A DNA stretch of 64,000 nucleotides, taken from Flavisolibacter tropicus (GTDB lineage: Bacteria; Bacteroidota; Bacteroidia; Chitinophagales; Chitinophagaceae). The translations under genes and the position numbers were made by a program. The stretch covers positions 1,364,001 through 1,428,000 of the forward strand of contig NZ_CP011390.1 in the NCBI RefSeq assembly GCF_001644645.1. Direction: 5' to 3'. This document shows, in pieces, positions 10,018-19,376 of this stretch (position 1 is the first letter of the stretch; the number at the start of each line of letters is the position of its first letter). The notes under the pieces are model-generated. The model searched no databases, had not been told where the DNA came from, and saw nothing but the letters and a program-made list of their open reading frames with translations.

Positions 10018-11529
10018 ATGGGACAAATAAGAAAACAAGCTATTTTTTCCTCGATCGTTACTTATATAGGCTTCCTTATTGGATTTATCAACACTTACTT
10101 TTTCATAAAAGAGGGCACTTTTACCCCCGAACAGTATGGCTTAACCCGATTGATAACTGATATTGGCGCCACCTTTGCTACTTTTGCTACGCTTGGAGTA
10201 CTTAGCTACATTTACCGCTTTTTTCCCTATTATAAGGCACACTTGCGTAATGAAGAAAACGACCAGTTTGCCTGGAGTTTTACGATTTCCTTATTTGGCT
10301 TTTTACTAGTAGCCATTGTTTCTGTTGCTTTTCAGCCTTTAATTATCCGAAAATTTTCAGCCAGGTCACCATTACTGGTAGATTACTTCTATTGGATACT
10401 CCCCTACACATTTGGACTTTTAATGTTTACATTATTAGAAAGCTTTGCCTGGTACAATCATAAAAGTGTCACCTCCAGTCTTTTACGAGAAACTGGGGTG
10501 CGGGTTTTCCAATCGCTCCTTATTGTTTTTTTTCTTTTTCAATGGATCCAATTCGACCTGTTTGTCAAACTGTTTACTTTAAGCTTTGTTATAGTAGCGT
10601 TGATACTCCTATTTAGTTTGCGAAAATCAACAAAACTGCCCTTTCACTTTAAAGTCAGCACAGTAAGTAGACGGCTTTCTGGAAGAATTGTCCCTTATAT
10701 GATGTTTATTTATGGTAGTCAACTTATTACTACCATTGCTCAATATATTGACAGTATTTTCATTGCAGGTCTAAGCCCCAAGGGCCTTGCTGATGCTGGC
10801 GTTTACACTTTAGCTACTTTTATAACCAACACCATACAGGTACCACAACGAAGTATAATAGCAGCTACTATTCCTGTTTTAGCAGCCTCTTGGCGAGAGA
10901 AAAACTATTCTGAAATACGGCGTATTTATACACGCAGCAGTATCAATTTATTATTGTTATCACTACTTATCTTTTTTATCATTTGGCTGAATATTGACGA
11001 CTTTTTCAGTTTATTAAACATTAATGCTGACTACGAAGCAGGAAAAACAGTTATTCTCATTTTAGGTATTAGTAAAATAATTGACGCAGGCACAGGAGTA
11101 AATAGCCAAATTATAGCTACCTCACGCTTATGGAAGTTCGACGTGCTAACTAGTATTGTTTTACTGATTTTCACCATTCCTCTAAACTATATTTTAGTAA
11201 AGAATATTGGCATAAATGGTTCCGCTATTGCAAATCTTGTCTCCTTTACCATATACAATTCCTTACGTCTATATTTTATCCAGAAGAAATTCTCTATGCA
11301 GCCATTTACATGGAGAACCTTTTATTCCTTGATAATAGCTATTGGCTTGTACTTTATTTGTAATTATCTGTTTGCAGATATGCATGGTTGGGCGGGAATC
11401 ATTTTGAGAAGTAGTGTTTTTGGCGTCCTGATGATTTTGGCCATATTTGGCTTTAAGCTAACACCAGATGCACAACAACTGGCAAAACTCACTCTAGAAA
11501 GAACTCAGGCAGTCAAAAAGAGTAAGTAA
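10018..11529 (+). CDS. Wzx-like oligosaccharide flippase (MATE/PST superfamily)
   Basis: The 503-residue protein has twelve to fourteen hydrophobic spans and the N-terminal pattern of polysaccharide exporters (GQIRKQAIFSSIVTYIGFLIGFINTYF). It is expected to flip undecaprenyl-linked oligosaccharides across the inner membrane for surface polysaccharide assembly, taking the products of the neighbouring glycosyltransferases. Length fits the family (about 420-510). A strong hairpin follows the gene, so it is probably transcribed separately from the methyltransferase pair downstream. Substrate specificity is not visible. Confidence 0.85.
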   Translation: MGQIRKQAIFSSIVTYIGFLIGFINTYFFIKEGTFTPEQYGLTRLITDIGATFATFATLGVLSYIYRFFPYYKAHLRNEENDQFAWSFTISLFGFLLVAIVSVAFQPLIIRKFSARSPLLVDYFYWILPYTFGLLMFTLLESFAWYNHKSVTSSLLRETGVRVFQSLLIVFFLFQWIQFDLFVKLFTLSFVIVALILLFSLRKSTKLPFHFKVSTVSRRLSGRIVPYMMFIYGSQLITTIAQYIDSIFIAGLSPKGLADAGVYTLATFITNTIQVPQRSIIAATIPVLAASWREKNYSEIRRIYTRSSINLLLLSLLIFFIIWLNIDDFFSLLNINADYEAGKTVILILGISKIIDAGTGVNSQIIATSRLWKFDVLTSIVLLIFTIPLNYILVKNIGINGSAIANLVSFTIYNSLRLYFIQKKFSMQPFTWRTFYSLIIAIGLYFICNYLFADMHGWAGIILRSSVFGVLMILAIFGFKLTPDAQQLAKLTLERTQAVKKSK

Positions 11530-11533
11530 AGCA

Positions 11534-11576
11534 TTAACCTAATTCCTCTTTTATCCAAATAGAGGAATTAGGTTAA
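11534..11576. terminator. Hairpin after flippase gene
   Basis: A perfect 16-base-pair stem (11534-11549 with 11561-11576) with an 11-base loop lies 4 bases after the flippase stop. There is no long T tract, so its efficiency as an intrinsic terminator is uncertain. Confidence 0.7.
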
Positions 11577-11649
11577 TTCAAGGTAAAAAACTGCTATAAC
11601 ATCTCTTTTCCTTGTTAGTACAATTGGCCATAGTTATATCTTTGACGCA

Positions 11650-12399
11650 ATGTACCTCAAGAGTTATTTTATACAATTAGCAAAAGATATACTGATTCGA
11701 TTTCCTAAAAAGGTTTTCCGTTTTTTTGAATACTTAGGCGAGTTTTCTAAGTTTCGCTCACAAACCGGAAAGCGCTTTTCCGTTAATTACAAAGATGCCT
11801 ATCCTTGCTTAAAAGATAAGCTTAGTACGACCCCTTTCGATCAACATTACACTTATCATCCCGCTTGGGCAGCTCGCAAGCTCATGCAAATCAAGCCATC
11901 AGAACATGTTGACATTTCCTCAAAACTGTATTTTGGAACCATTATGTCGGCAGTTTTGCCAATTCGCTTTTATGACTATAGGCCAGCAGACATTCATCTT
12001 TCTAACTATACATCAGGCTCAGCAGATCTAAATAAGCTACCATTTGAAGACGACTCAATTGAAAGCCTTTCTTGCATGCATACCATTGAACACATTGGTT
12101 TAGGTCGTTATGGAGATGTTATTGATGGAGATGGCGATTTAAAAGCTATTGCGGAATTAAAAAGGGTTGTAAAACAAGGAGGGGATCTTTTATTTGTTAC
12201 TCCAGTTGGCCAACCAAAAGTAGAATACAACGCCCACCGCATCTATAGTTTTGAGCAGATCATGGAATATTTTGCTCCATTAACTTTAAAAGAATTTACT
12301 TTAATACCAGACGCCGGAGGCATAATCGAAAATGCTGATCCTAATTTAGTGAAACAGCAACAATATGGTTGTGGCTGTTTCTGGTTTAAAAAGTCATAA
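11650..12399 (+). CDS. DUF268 family SAM-methyltransferase-like protein
   Basis: The 249-residue protein matches the DUF268 pattern: IHLSNYTSGSADLNKLPFED followed by SLSCMHTIEHIGLGRYGD (about residues 140-157), then an ELKRVVKQGG-type strand-helix and the C-terminal NAHRIYSF segment. This resembles a class I methyltransferase core, and such genes are commonly found in lipopolysaccharide and capsule clusters. The start at 11650 gives a basic N-terminal amphipathic region before the core. It is followed after two bases by the next gene, forming a pair. The methyl acceptor is unknown; a glycan is inferred from context. Confidence 0.75.
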   Translation: MYLKSYFIQLAKDILIRFPKKVFRFFEYLGEFSKFRSQTGKRFSVNYKDAYPCLKDKLSTTPFDQHYTYHPAWAARKLMQIKPSEHVDISSKLYFGTIMSAVLPIRFYDYRPADIHLSNYTSGSADLNKLPFEDDSIESLSCMHTIEHIGLGRYGDVIDGDGDLKAIAELKRVVKQGGDLLFVTPVGQPKVEYNAHRIYSFEQIMEYFAPLTLKEFTLIPDAGGIIENADPNLVKQQQYGCGCFWFKKS

Positions 12400-12401
12400 T
12401 C

Positions 12402-13040
12402 ATGAAAAATCATTGGCGGCAGCTTGGAAAACTCTTACCGTCTTCTTTGGAAAGAAAGATGTATGAGAGCTATTTTCAAAAAGAGCATGAGACATGGGAG
12501 GCCCAAGGACTCGGTTTTCCTCCCTCTCACTTAGCAAAACAAAAGGTATTACGTCATTTTGCCAACCAGTATCACATCCACACTTTAATTGAAACGGGCA
12601 CCTATTTAGGTGATATGGTTTATGCTATGCAACCGTTCTTTAAAGAGATCTATTCTATTGAACTAAGTGAATTCTATCACAACAAAGCAAAACAACGGTT
12701 TAGTAATACCAAAAATGTACACTTAGTACTAGGTGACAGTGCTGAAAAGCTGAACGAACTGGTACTACAATTAAAAGAACCTGCCCTTTTTTGGCTGGAT
12801 GGTCATTACTCCGGAGGAAAAACAGCACTAGGATCAAAGGAATGCCCCGTTTATGAAGAATTAGATGCCATTTTTCAATCACCAATACCACATGTCATTA
12901 TAATTGATGATGCACGTTTGTTTATCGGCGAAAATGATTACCCCACTATTGAAGCATTAAGCCATTATGTAAAACAACACTGGCCAGATGCTTTAATTAA
13001 TGTAGAAAACGATAGCATCCGAATTACAAAAACAAATTAG
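12402..13040 (+). CDS. Class I SAM-dependent methyltransferase-like protein
   Basis: The 212-residue protein contains a Rossmann-type motif I region (LIETGTYLGDMVYAM, about residues 64-78), an acidic ribose-binding position in IYSIELSEFY, and motif-like segments NVHLVLGDSAEKL and ALFWLDGHYSGG. The ETGTYxGD form is seen in surface-polysaccharide methyltransferases (Methyltransf_24-like). It starts two bases after the DUF268 gene, so the two are co-translated. Substrate unknown. Confidence 0.72.
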   Translation: MKNHWRQLGKLLPSSLERKMYESYFQKEHETWEAQGLGFPPSHLAKQKVLRHFANQYHIHTLIETGTYLGDMVYAMQPFFKEIYSIELSEFYHNKAKQRFSNTKNVHLVLGDSAEKLNELVLQLKEPALFWLDGHYSGGKTALGSKECPVYEELDAIFQSPIPHVIIIDDARLFIGENDYPTIEALSHYVKQHWPDALINVENDSIRITKTN

Positions 13041-13117
13041 ATGATGTTTAAGTTTTGCTTGTAATAAAAGGAGACAAAGCCTAACACCCAAAAACTACAT
13101 GAATTAGTCGGCGCGTT

Positions 13118-13972
13118 ATGATCATTATTAGAGTTATAGGAGGATTAGGGAACCAGCTATTTCAATACGCTGCGGCTAGATGTTTAGCAGAAATCAGAAG
13201 GACAGAAGTAAAGCTGGATGTAACAGGCTTTCAGGATTACCAGTTGCGCAATTTTGATTTAAATGAACTAGGCATAAAGGCAACAGTTGCCAGTAGTGAA
13301 GAAATAGAAGAACTTAAGGCAAAAGGAACGCTTCAACGAATCCAATCCCGCTTAACACCATATAAAAGGAGAAAGTTTTACAAACAACCTTTCTTTCACT
13401 TTGATCCACATTTTTACCATTTAGGCAGCAAAGTATACCTGCAAGGCTTTTTTCAAAGCGAGCGCTATTTTCAGCCTATTCAACCAATTATAAGACAAGA
13501 GTTTGGCTTTAAAGACGAATTAGTAAAGGACGTGAGAACTTTTGGCAAGTATTTACCAACGCAACCCTCCGTTGCTTTACATATCCGGCGTGGTGATTAT
13601 AAGGATGAGGAAACGCTACGATATCATGGTATTTTACCCTTCGACTACTACCAACGAGCTATCACGCTTATCAAACAAAAGCTTTCAAACCCACAGTTTT
13701 TTATCTTTTCAGATGATGGTGCTTGGGTAAAAGAGAACCTGCAATTGGATAGCGTTACTATTGTTTCAGGTACTTATTCTAAAACCCATTTTGAAGACTT
13801 GTACCTGATGAGCCAATGTAAACACAACATCATTGCCAACAGTAGTTTTAGCTGGTGGGGAGCCCGGCTGAATGAAAACCCAGACAAAATAGTCATTGCT
13901 CCCAAGCAATGGTTTAATGAAGGGCCCAAGGACACACAGGACCTCTGCCCTTCTAACTGGATTCGCTTATAA
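13118..13972 (+). CDS. GT11 alpha-1,2-fucosyltransferase-like
   Basis: The 284-residue protein shows the three family hallmarks: GGLGNQLFQYAAARCLAE at the N-terminus (about residues 8-25), HIRRGDY in the middle (about residue 155), the donor-binding HxRRGDY motif of GT11, and NSSFSWWGARL (about residues 246-256). GT11 enzymes transfer fucose, or in some members galactose, from GDP- or UDP-sugar to glycan ends. The context of flippase, glycosyltransferases and methyltransferases supports decoration of a surface glycan. The start at 13118 sits immediately before the nucleotide-binding strand, as is usual. Confidence 0.92.
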   Translation: MIIIRVIGGLGNQLFQYAAARCLAEIRRTEVKLDVTGFQDYQLRNFDLNELGIKATVASSEEIEELKAKGTLQRIQSRLTPYKRRKFYKQPFFHFDPHFYHLGSKVYLQGFFQSERYFQPIQPIIRQEFGFKDELVKDVRTFGKYLPTQPSVALHIRRGDYKDEETLRYHGILPFDYYQRAITLIKQKLSNPQFFIFSDDGAWVKENLQLDSVTIVSGTYSKTHFEDLYLMSQCKHNIIANSSFSWWGARLNENPDKIVIAPKQWFNEGPKDTQDLCPSNWIRL

Positions 13973-13975
13973 TTC

Positions 13976-14719
13976 TTATTGAGCTGTTAACTTGCTTAAA
14001 AATAACTGCAAGGCCTGCTTCTTTGGTAAATCCAACGTATAACTGATATTCTCTGTATAGTAGGTCTTCAGGTCATATACATCGTAAGGGTTCTCAGCCA
14101 CCACTGTATCAATATTCAGTAAGCCTATTGCATTCGCCTCATTAAAAGCCCTGATAAATTCTATTGGTAAAGATTTATTACTTACCCATGCTGCAAACAA
14201 GAAAGGCAAGCCTGTATAAGCTTCCCACGCTTCACCTAAATCATAGATATACTTAGATTTCAAACGCTGTTGTAATGCTCTGTCACCTATAACCAAACCC
14301 GCTGTAGTGCCCTTGATCTCATTCCGATATGTTTCACCTGGCGCTTCAATCAATTCTGCTTTACTTTTCCAGTACTCCTTTAAGAGCACTTTGGCTAACT
14401 GTACCGATGTACGAGACTGGTAGTCCAGATATACCTTTTCCACTTGCTCAATAGGTACTTCACTAAACAAACAAACAGAAGCAACTGCACCCTCACAACC
14501 AATACCATACTCCGAAATTATATGATGCTCTTTCAGTTTTGGAATAACCGCTACAGGTACTAAAGCCACATCTACTTCATCATTGATCAACCATTCTGCC
14601 ACTTGGGCTGGATACGCTTCTACCAATTCTATTTGCTTACTCACTTCATGGTTACGGAAACCATACAACAACGGCTTTGTATTCAGGTAGTTAACCGCTG
14701 CTACTTTAATCTTCCTCAA
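13976..14719 (-). CDS. mqnA: Chorismate dehydratase MqnA (futalosine menaquinone pathway)
   Basis: The protein has the MqnA signature AAVNYLNTKPLLYGF right after the start and the later GCEGAVASVCLFSE and TAGLVIGDRAL segments, with the periplasmic-binding-like fold. MqnA dehydrates chorismate to 3-[(1-carboxyvinyl)oxy]benzoate, the first step of the futalosine route. I chose TTG at 14719: the frame stays open up to an ATG at 14788, but a TAnnTTTG promoter motif (14738-14745) lies inside that extension, and the family normally begins a few residues before the NYLNTKPL motif. It is divergent from purB and convergent with the fucosyltransferase gene, 3 bases away. Confidence 0.9.
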   Translation of the reverse strand: MRKIKVAAVNYLNTKPLLYGFRNHEVSKQIELVEAYPAQVAEWLINDEVDVALVPVAVIPKLKEHHIISEYGIGCEGAVASVCLFSEVPIEQVEKVYLDYQSRTSVQLAKVLLKEYWKSKAELIEAPGETYRNEIKGTTAGLVIGDRALQQRLKSKYIYDLGEAWEAYTGLPFLFAAWVSNKSLPIEFIRAFNEANAIGLLNIDTVVAENPYDVYDLKTYYTENISYTLDLPKKQALQLFLSKLTAQ

Positions 14720-14737
14720 ATGCTTTACTTTTGGCCG

Positions 14738-14745
14738 CAAAGATA
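14738..14745 (-). promoter_or_regulatory. Bacteroidota -7 promoter motif for mqnA
   Basis: On the minus strand the sequence is TATCTTTG, an exact match to TAnnTTTG. It lies 18 bases upstream of the proposed TTG start of mqnA and argues against the longer ATG start at 14788. No clear -33 TTTG is present. Confidence 0.55.
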
Positions 14746-14851
14746 ACCACAGATTACGCGGTTTAAAAAGGATTTGAAGTTTTAACACTGATTAATTATT
14801 GATCTTTTGTTTAAAGTCATCGCCGCTTTTAATATCTGCTAATACATTTTT

Positions 14852-16198
14852 ATGGAACTGCATTCACTAACAGCCATCTCGGCTATTGACGGACGTTACC
14901 GCAAACAAGTACATCACCTAGACGAGTATTTTTCGGAGTTTGCCCTTATTAAATACCGTGTATTGGTAGAAATTGAATACCTGTTCTTCCTGGCTAGCAA
15001 AGGTTTTTTTAAACTCCCTGCAAAGGCAGTAAAGCAACTGAATGAAATAAAGGAAAATTTTAGCCTGGAAGATGCGCAAGAGATCAAGAAAACAGAAAGC
15101 ATCACCAACCACGACGTAAAAGCCGTTGAATACTTTATCAAAGGAGCATTGGAGAAAGCAGGCGCTGCCGATGCTAAAGAGTGGGTGCATTTTGGATTAA
15201 CCTCTCAAGATGTTAACAATACAGCTATTCCTTTATTGTGGAAACAAGTGCTAGAGTTTGAATATATCCCTGCGCTTCTGAATCTTACCACACAACTACG
15301 CTTACTAGCTACACAATGGAAGGACATTCCCATGCTGGCACGTACACACGGACAGCCGGCCTCTCCTACCCGCTTGGGTAAAGAAATCATGGTGTTTGTA
15401 GAGCGTATTCAAGGTCAGGTAGACCAGCTGATTATGATTCCAAACTCTGCAAAATTTGGTGGGGCAACAGGTAATTTTAATGCCCACTTTATTGCCTTCC
15501 CTAAAAAGGATTGGATTACCCTGGCAAATCAATTTGTAGAAGACGTATTGGGCTTGCAGCGCTCACAGTTCACAACCCAGATTGAACACTATGATAATCT
15601 GGCCGCCCATTTCGACTGCATCAAACGTATCAACAATATCCTTATCGACTTCTGTCGGGACGTCTGGACCTATATCTCCATGGATTACTTTAAGCAAAAA
15701 GTAAAGAAAGGTGAAGTAGGTTCATCAGCCATGCCACATAAAGTAAACCCCATTGATTTTGAGAATGCAGAAGGAAACCTGGGCATTGCCAATGCTATTT
15801 ATGAACACTTAGCCGCTAAACTGCCGGTTTCTCGCCTGCAGCGCGACCTGACAGATTCTACGGTACTTCGCAATATTGGTTCACCAATGGCGCATAGTGT
15901 TCTGGCTATTAAAGCCATTGAAAAAGGTTTGGGCAAATTGGTGTTGAACCAAGCTAAGATTGAACAAGATCTGGAAGATAATTGGGCAGTTGTGGCTGAA
16001 GCTATTCAAACCATCTTACGCCGGGAAAATTATCCAAATCCTTATGAAGCTTTAAAAGACCTAACGCGCGGCAATAATAAGATCACCAAAGAAAGCATGC
16101 ATCGCTTTATTGAAAGTTTAAAAGTTAATGCTACTTTGAAAAAAGAATTAAAGCGTATAACGCCACAAAATTATACAGGTATCAATCCTGAGTGGTAG
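14852..16198 (+). CDS. purB: Adenylosuccinate lyase
   Basis: The 448-residue protein carries the fumarase/aspartase superfamily signature GSSAMPHKVNPIDFEN (starting near residue 290), the N-terminal LTAISAIDGRY typical of PurB, and the TSQDVNNTA and RTHGQPASPT catalytic segments. It cleaves SAICAR to AICAR and adenylosuccinate to AMP in purine synthesis, as a cytoplasmic homotetramer. The length fits the E. coli-type PurB (about 450-456). It is divergently transcribed from mqnA and ends before a strong hairpin. Confidence 0.96.
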   Translation: MELHSLTAISAIDGRYRKQVHHLDEYFSEFALIKYRVLVEIEYLFFLASKGFFKLPAKAVKQLNEIKENFSLEDAQEIKKTESITNHDVKAVEYFIKGALEKAGAADAKEWVHFGLTSQDVNNTAIPLLWKQVLEFEYIPALLNLTTQLRLLATQWKDIPMLARTHGQPASPTRLGKEIMVFVERIQGQVDQLIMIPNSAKFGGATGNFNAHFIAFPKKDWITLANQFVEDVLGLQRSQFTTQIEHYDNLAAHFDCIKRINNILIDFCRDVWTYISMDYFKQKVKKGEVGSSAMPHKVNPIDFENAEGNLGIANAIYEHLAAKLPVSRLQRDLTDSTVLRNIGSPMAHSVLAIKAIEKGLGKLVLNQAKIEQDLEDNWAVVAEAIQTILRRENYPNPYEALKDLTRGNNKITKESMHRFIESLKVNATLKKELKRITPQNYTGINPEW

Positions 16199-16277
16199 AA
16201 CGGATTTCAACTTTTATGTACTACAACGTACTTCCAAATAAGGAATTAGCGTCGCATTTAAAAGAGAAAACAAGTTT

Positions 16278-16319
16278 ATAAATAAGAAGCACTCCACTTG
16301 GAGTGCTTCTTATTTATAC
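16278..16319 (+). terminator. Terminator after purB
   Basis: A perfect 19-base-pair stem (16278-16296 with 16301-16319) has a 4-base ACTT loop, and its right arm ends in a T-rich stretch. It lies about 80 bases after the purB stop. Confidence 0.85.
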
Positions 16320-16367
16320 AAAAGCTTTTTCCAGCTATATTGCAATACAAACCACAAATCCAAACTA

Positions 16368-16766
16368 ATGAAAGCTCTCTTTACTGCCCTACTAATTACC
16401 ATTACTTTTTTTGTACATGGTCAGGCTCAAAAAACATTGCAATTTGGCAAAAACACACTAACAGGAACAGTCATCTTAAAAACATTGATACACCCCATAA
16501 CAGAGAAGCCCATTAAAGATGCCATGGTTCTCAAGCTTCCTTACAAGGTAAAATTTACAGCAACAGATGAACTTGCAGATGATGTGATCACGGATGAAAT
16601 CAGGATCTACGGTGATGTGCAGAAAGTAAAAGATCCTAATACAGTCTACAAAGCCCTTATCAACAAGCAAGTAGAAATTAAGGCCAGTATTGTTTATGCA
16701 CCTTCCGGAAACTATCCTTTATTAGCTAATATTATTGAAGATTTTAGCTATACAATAATCAAATAA
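16368..16766 (+). CDS. Small secreted protein, unknown function
   Basis: The 132-residue protein has a clear signal peptide (MKALFTALLITITFFVHGQAQ) with a likely cleavage at GQA-Q, then a beta-rich domain without a motif I recognise. No cysteine suits a lipoprotein box, so it is probably periplasmic. It is monocistronic, with hairpins on both sides. A beta-sandwich or SH3-like fold is possible from the alternating hydrophobic pattern, but this is a guess. Confidence 0.7.
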   Translation: MKALFTALLITITFFVHGQAQKTLQFGKNTLTGTVILKTLIHPITEKPIKDAMVLKLPYKVKFTATDELADDVITDEIRIYGDVQKVKDPNTVYKALINKQVEIKASIVYAPSGNYPLLANIIEDFSYTIIK

Positions 16767-16793
16767 GTTGAAGTCGTTCAAGTTATCAGAATA

Positions 16794-16819
16794 AAAAAGA
16801 GCCTTTAAAGGCTCTTTTT
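16794..16819. terminator. Bidirectional terminator, perfect palindrome
   Basis: A 26-base perfect palindrome with A5 at the left and T5 at the right has a GC-containing core (GAGCCTTT/AAAGGCTC). It lies between the convergent small secreted gene and the flotillin gene and can work in both directions. Confidence 0.85.
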
Positions 16820-16832
16820 AGTTATTGCTTTT

Positions 16833-18398
16833 TTATTGCAAAAGGTCTACTGGTGACGTATCTGACTTTTCTCCCCCTTGATCCTTTCCTAAATAGTTAG
16901 GTAAATCCATTCCCGCCATATTAAAGATGTCTTTTAATGGTGGCACCGCTTTATAGAGGCCAGATACAAAGCTGGCTGTTGAGCTTTTACCATCTCCATT
17001 TTGTCCACCATTTTCCCAAACAGTAACCTTATCGATCTTAATATTCTTAATAGCTTCAGTTTGCATTTTCACCAGCTCTGGCAGTTTATCTGAGATCAAT
17101 AACAACACTGCATCTTTAGGGTTATTACCAGCCGCTTTAACGATCTGATCCAAACCTTGAGCTTGCTTAGTTAAGATCTCATACATACCCCGTGCTTCAG
17201 CTTCCAGCTTTGCATAAATAGCATCGGCCTCACCCTTGGCTTTTTCACGAATACGCTCAGCTTCTGCTTGCGCTTCAATAATGGCCTTTTGTTTTTCAAT
17301 CTCTGCGGAAACCACAATATTGGCATTCTGGTAAGCACGCTCTCTATCAGCGCGAGCTTCTTCTGCTTTCTTTTCTGCTAGATAGGCTTCCTCCAATGCT
17401 TTAGCCGATTGCACTTTTTCTGCTGCAGTTGCACGCTTTAATGCCTCGGCTTCTTTCTCCCTTCTTTCAGCATCTGAATTGGCAATCTGGATCTTAGCCT
17501 GGTTTTCGCCTTGCATGGCCACGGCGTTGGCTTCTGCCGTTTTAATACGAGTGTCTCTTTCCGCCTCTACCTTACCAATTTGCTCATCACGTTTAGCAGC
17601 TGCGATTAAGACCTCTTTATCTTTCGTTGCTAATGCAATTTCTGTATCTCTATCGCGCTGTGTTTGCGTAATTCGCACATCACGCTCTTTTAGTGTTTCC
17701 TGGATACTGATATCGCGAGAGCGTTCTGCATCCGTCTTACCTACTTCACCAATGCGCTCTTGCTCAGCCACACTCTTCTTGGCTTCGTTTATAGCTTTAG
17801 CAGCTGCTTCTTTACCCAACGCTTCAATGTAACCGCTTTCATCTTTAATATCCGTAATATTTACATTAATTAGCTTTAAGCCAATCTTTTTCAGTTCTGC
17901 CTCAACGTTAGTAGCTACGTTTGTTAAAAACTTATCACGGTTGTTATTGATTTCTTCAATATCCATCATAGCTACCACCAAACGCATCTGACCTAGAATT
18001 ATATCGTTGGCCAAAGAATGGATATCCTGTTGCTGCAAACCTAATAAACGTTCAGCCGCATTCTCCATGATACCAGGCTCTGTTGAAATACCCACTGTAA
18101 ATTTAGAAGGCACATCTACACGAATATTTTGCTTGCTAAGTGCATTGGTAAGGTTAACGACAATAGACATGGGAGTTAGATCCAGGAAAGAATAATCCTG
18201 TATAATAGGCCAAATAAAGGCCGCACCGCCATGAATACATTTTGCACTGAGATTTCCCTCTGCGTTACTACCTACTTTACCATACACTACTAATATTTTG
18301 TCAGAAGGACAACGTTTGTAACGACTAAAAAGAGAAAAAACTAAAATGAAAATAAAGACCACTGCCACTGCAATGGCAATGAGAACATAACCAGCCAT
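16833..18398 (-). CDS. Flotillin-like SPFH/band 7 membrane scaffold
   Basis: The 521-residue protein starts with one membrane helix (about residues 4-26), followed by an SPFH domain (about 30-200) and a long Ala/Glu/Lys-rich coiled coil (about 200-420), the layout of bacterial flotillins (FloT/YuaG, YqiK). Flotillins form oligomers at the inner membrane that organise microdomains. A gap of 18 bases separates it from the upstream NfeD-like gene, the usual flotillin partner, which makes this a two-gene operon. The C-terminal 90 residues are less conserved. Confidence 0.9.
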   Translation of the reverse strand: MAGYVLIAIAVAVVFIFILVFSLFSRYKRCPSDKILVVYGKVGSNAEGNLSAKCIHGGAAFIWPIIQDYSFLDLTPMSIVVNLTNALSKQNIRVDVPSKFTVGISTEPGIMENAAERLLGLQQQDIHSLANDIILGQMRLVVAMMDIEEINNNRDKFLTNVATNVEAELKKIGLKLINVNITDIKDESGYIEALGKEAAAKAINEAKKSVAEQERIGEVGKTDAERSRDISIQETLKERDVRITQTQRDRDTEIALATKDKEVLIAAAKRDEQIGKVEAERDTRIKTAEANAVAMQGENQAKIQIANSDAERREKEAEALKRATAAEKVQSAKALEEAYLAEKKAEEARADRERAYQNANIVVSAEIEKQKAIIEAQAEAERIREKAKGEADAIYAKLEAEARGMYEILTKQAQGLDQIVKAAGNNPKDAVLLLISDKLPELVKMQTEAIKNIKIDKVTVWENGGQNGDGKSSTASFVSGLYKAVPPLKDIFNMAGMDLPNYLGKDQGGEKSDTSPVDLLQ

Positions 18399-18416
18399 AG
18401 TTTTGATTGTTTTAGA

Positions 18417-18995
18417 TTAGGCAACAAGATTTGAAGTAACTAATAGAATTTGATTATTAAGAATATTGACAACCCGAATAGGCTTTCCAGTAGCGATATC
18501 AGTTTCATCATCGGTCATAGCATCCAGCTCCATAAAACGCCCTTGTACCTGTACTTGCACTTTGCCAATACCACCTCTCTGTGCAGGAATGCGTAAATAG
18601 GTTTCACCTACTTTATCAATAGCATTCTTCATTTGTAACGTTCCATTGTGCTTAAGCCTGGATGTATTCTTCATTAGCAAGAACATAATGTATACCATGA
18701 TACATCCTGCAAGAAGAGCAATAACCAATACAACACTGTTACTAAGGTTTGCTTTATAGGCTGCTAGTCCCGCCCAGCCAAACATGGTAAAGAAAGCGAT
18801 CAGGTTTTTAATGGTAAAAAACTGGTGCCCGAAATCACCATCGCCATCCAAATCAAGATCTCCGTGATCTCCACCGGTAAAAAACGAAACGATCGTTTGA
18901 AGAATAAAGAAGAAGGAAAAAAACAGTGTTATACACCATAAGATTAGTTCAAAGCCTTCAAGGCTTTGAAACCAATTAAATATACCTATAAGCAT
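18417..18995 (-). CDS. NfeD-like membrane protein (flotillin partner)
   Basis: The 192-residue protein has hydrophobic spans at about residues 15-38, 65-80 and 88-110, an acidic Gly/Asp loop (GGDHGDLDLDGDGDFG) between the first two, and a C-terminal beta-rich OB-fold-like region (about 120-190). This resembles the YuaF/NfeD short form encoded next to flotillins, thought to act together in membrane organisation. The Asp-rich loop could bind divalent cations (speculation). The flotillin gene follows directly. Confidence 0.75.
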   Translation of the reverse strand: MLIGIFNWFQSLEGFELILWCITLFFSFFFILQTIVSFFTGGDHGDLDLDGDGDFGHQFFTIKNLIAFFTMFGWAGLAAYKANLSNSVVLVIALLAGCIMVYIMFLLMKNTSRLKHNGTLQMKNAIDKVGETYLRIPAQRGGIGKVQVQVQGRFMELDAMTDDETDIATGKPIRVVNILNNQILLVTSNLVA

Positions 18996-19376
18996 TAGTT
19001 TCTAGTTTGCATGCCGAATGTATATATTTTATGGAAGAAGCTAAGTAAAACATATAAACAAAAAAGTTACACTATCATAGTATCACAAATTATTATCAAA
19101 AATCAACCGGAACCAGGTACTTCAATTAGAAATGATAAATGCCACTACCCCTAATTGGGAAGTCACTCCTACTAAGTATAGCACATCCACTTACGATTTA
19201 TAAGGCGAGTTTTTCCATCGAGCCATTTTGCAAAGAATATTAACCCGCTAGAGACACCAAGCCACCGCTTGCCAGAATTATGGAGCCCACTCAGTAATTT
19301 ATCCGCTGCCGAAATGGCAACCCTCCCTTTACTTAACTCTGAGTTATTTAAAGGATAATCCCTAGATAATCTGTAT

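Noticed and set aside
16298..16516. 72-codon frame overlapping the small secreted protein
   Set aside because: Out of frame with a gene that has a clear signal peptide, and it starts inside the purB terminator.
17479..17832. 117-codon rightward frame inside flotillin
   Set aside because: Antisense of the Ala/Glu/Lys coiled-coil repeat; no independent coding evidence.
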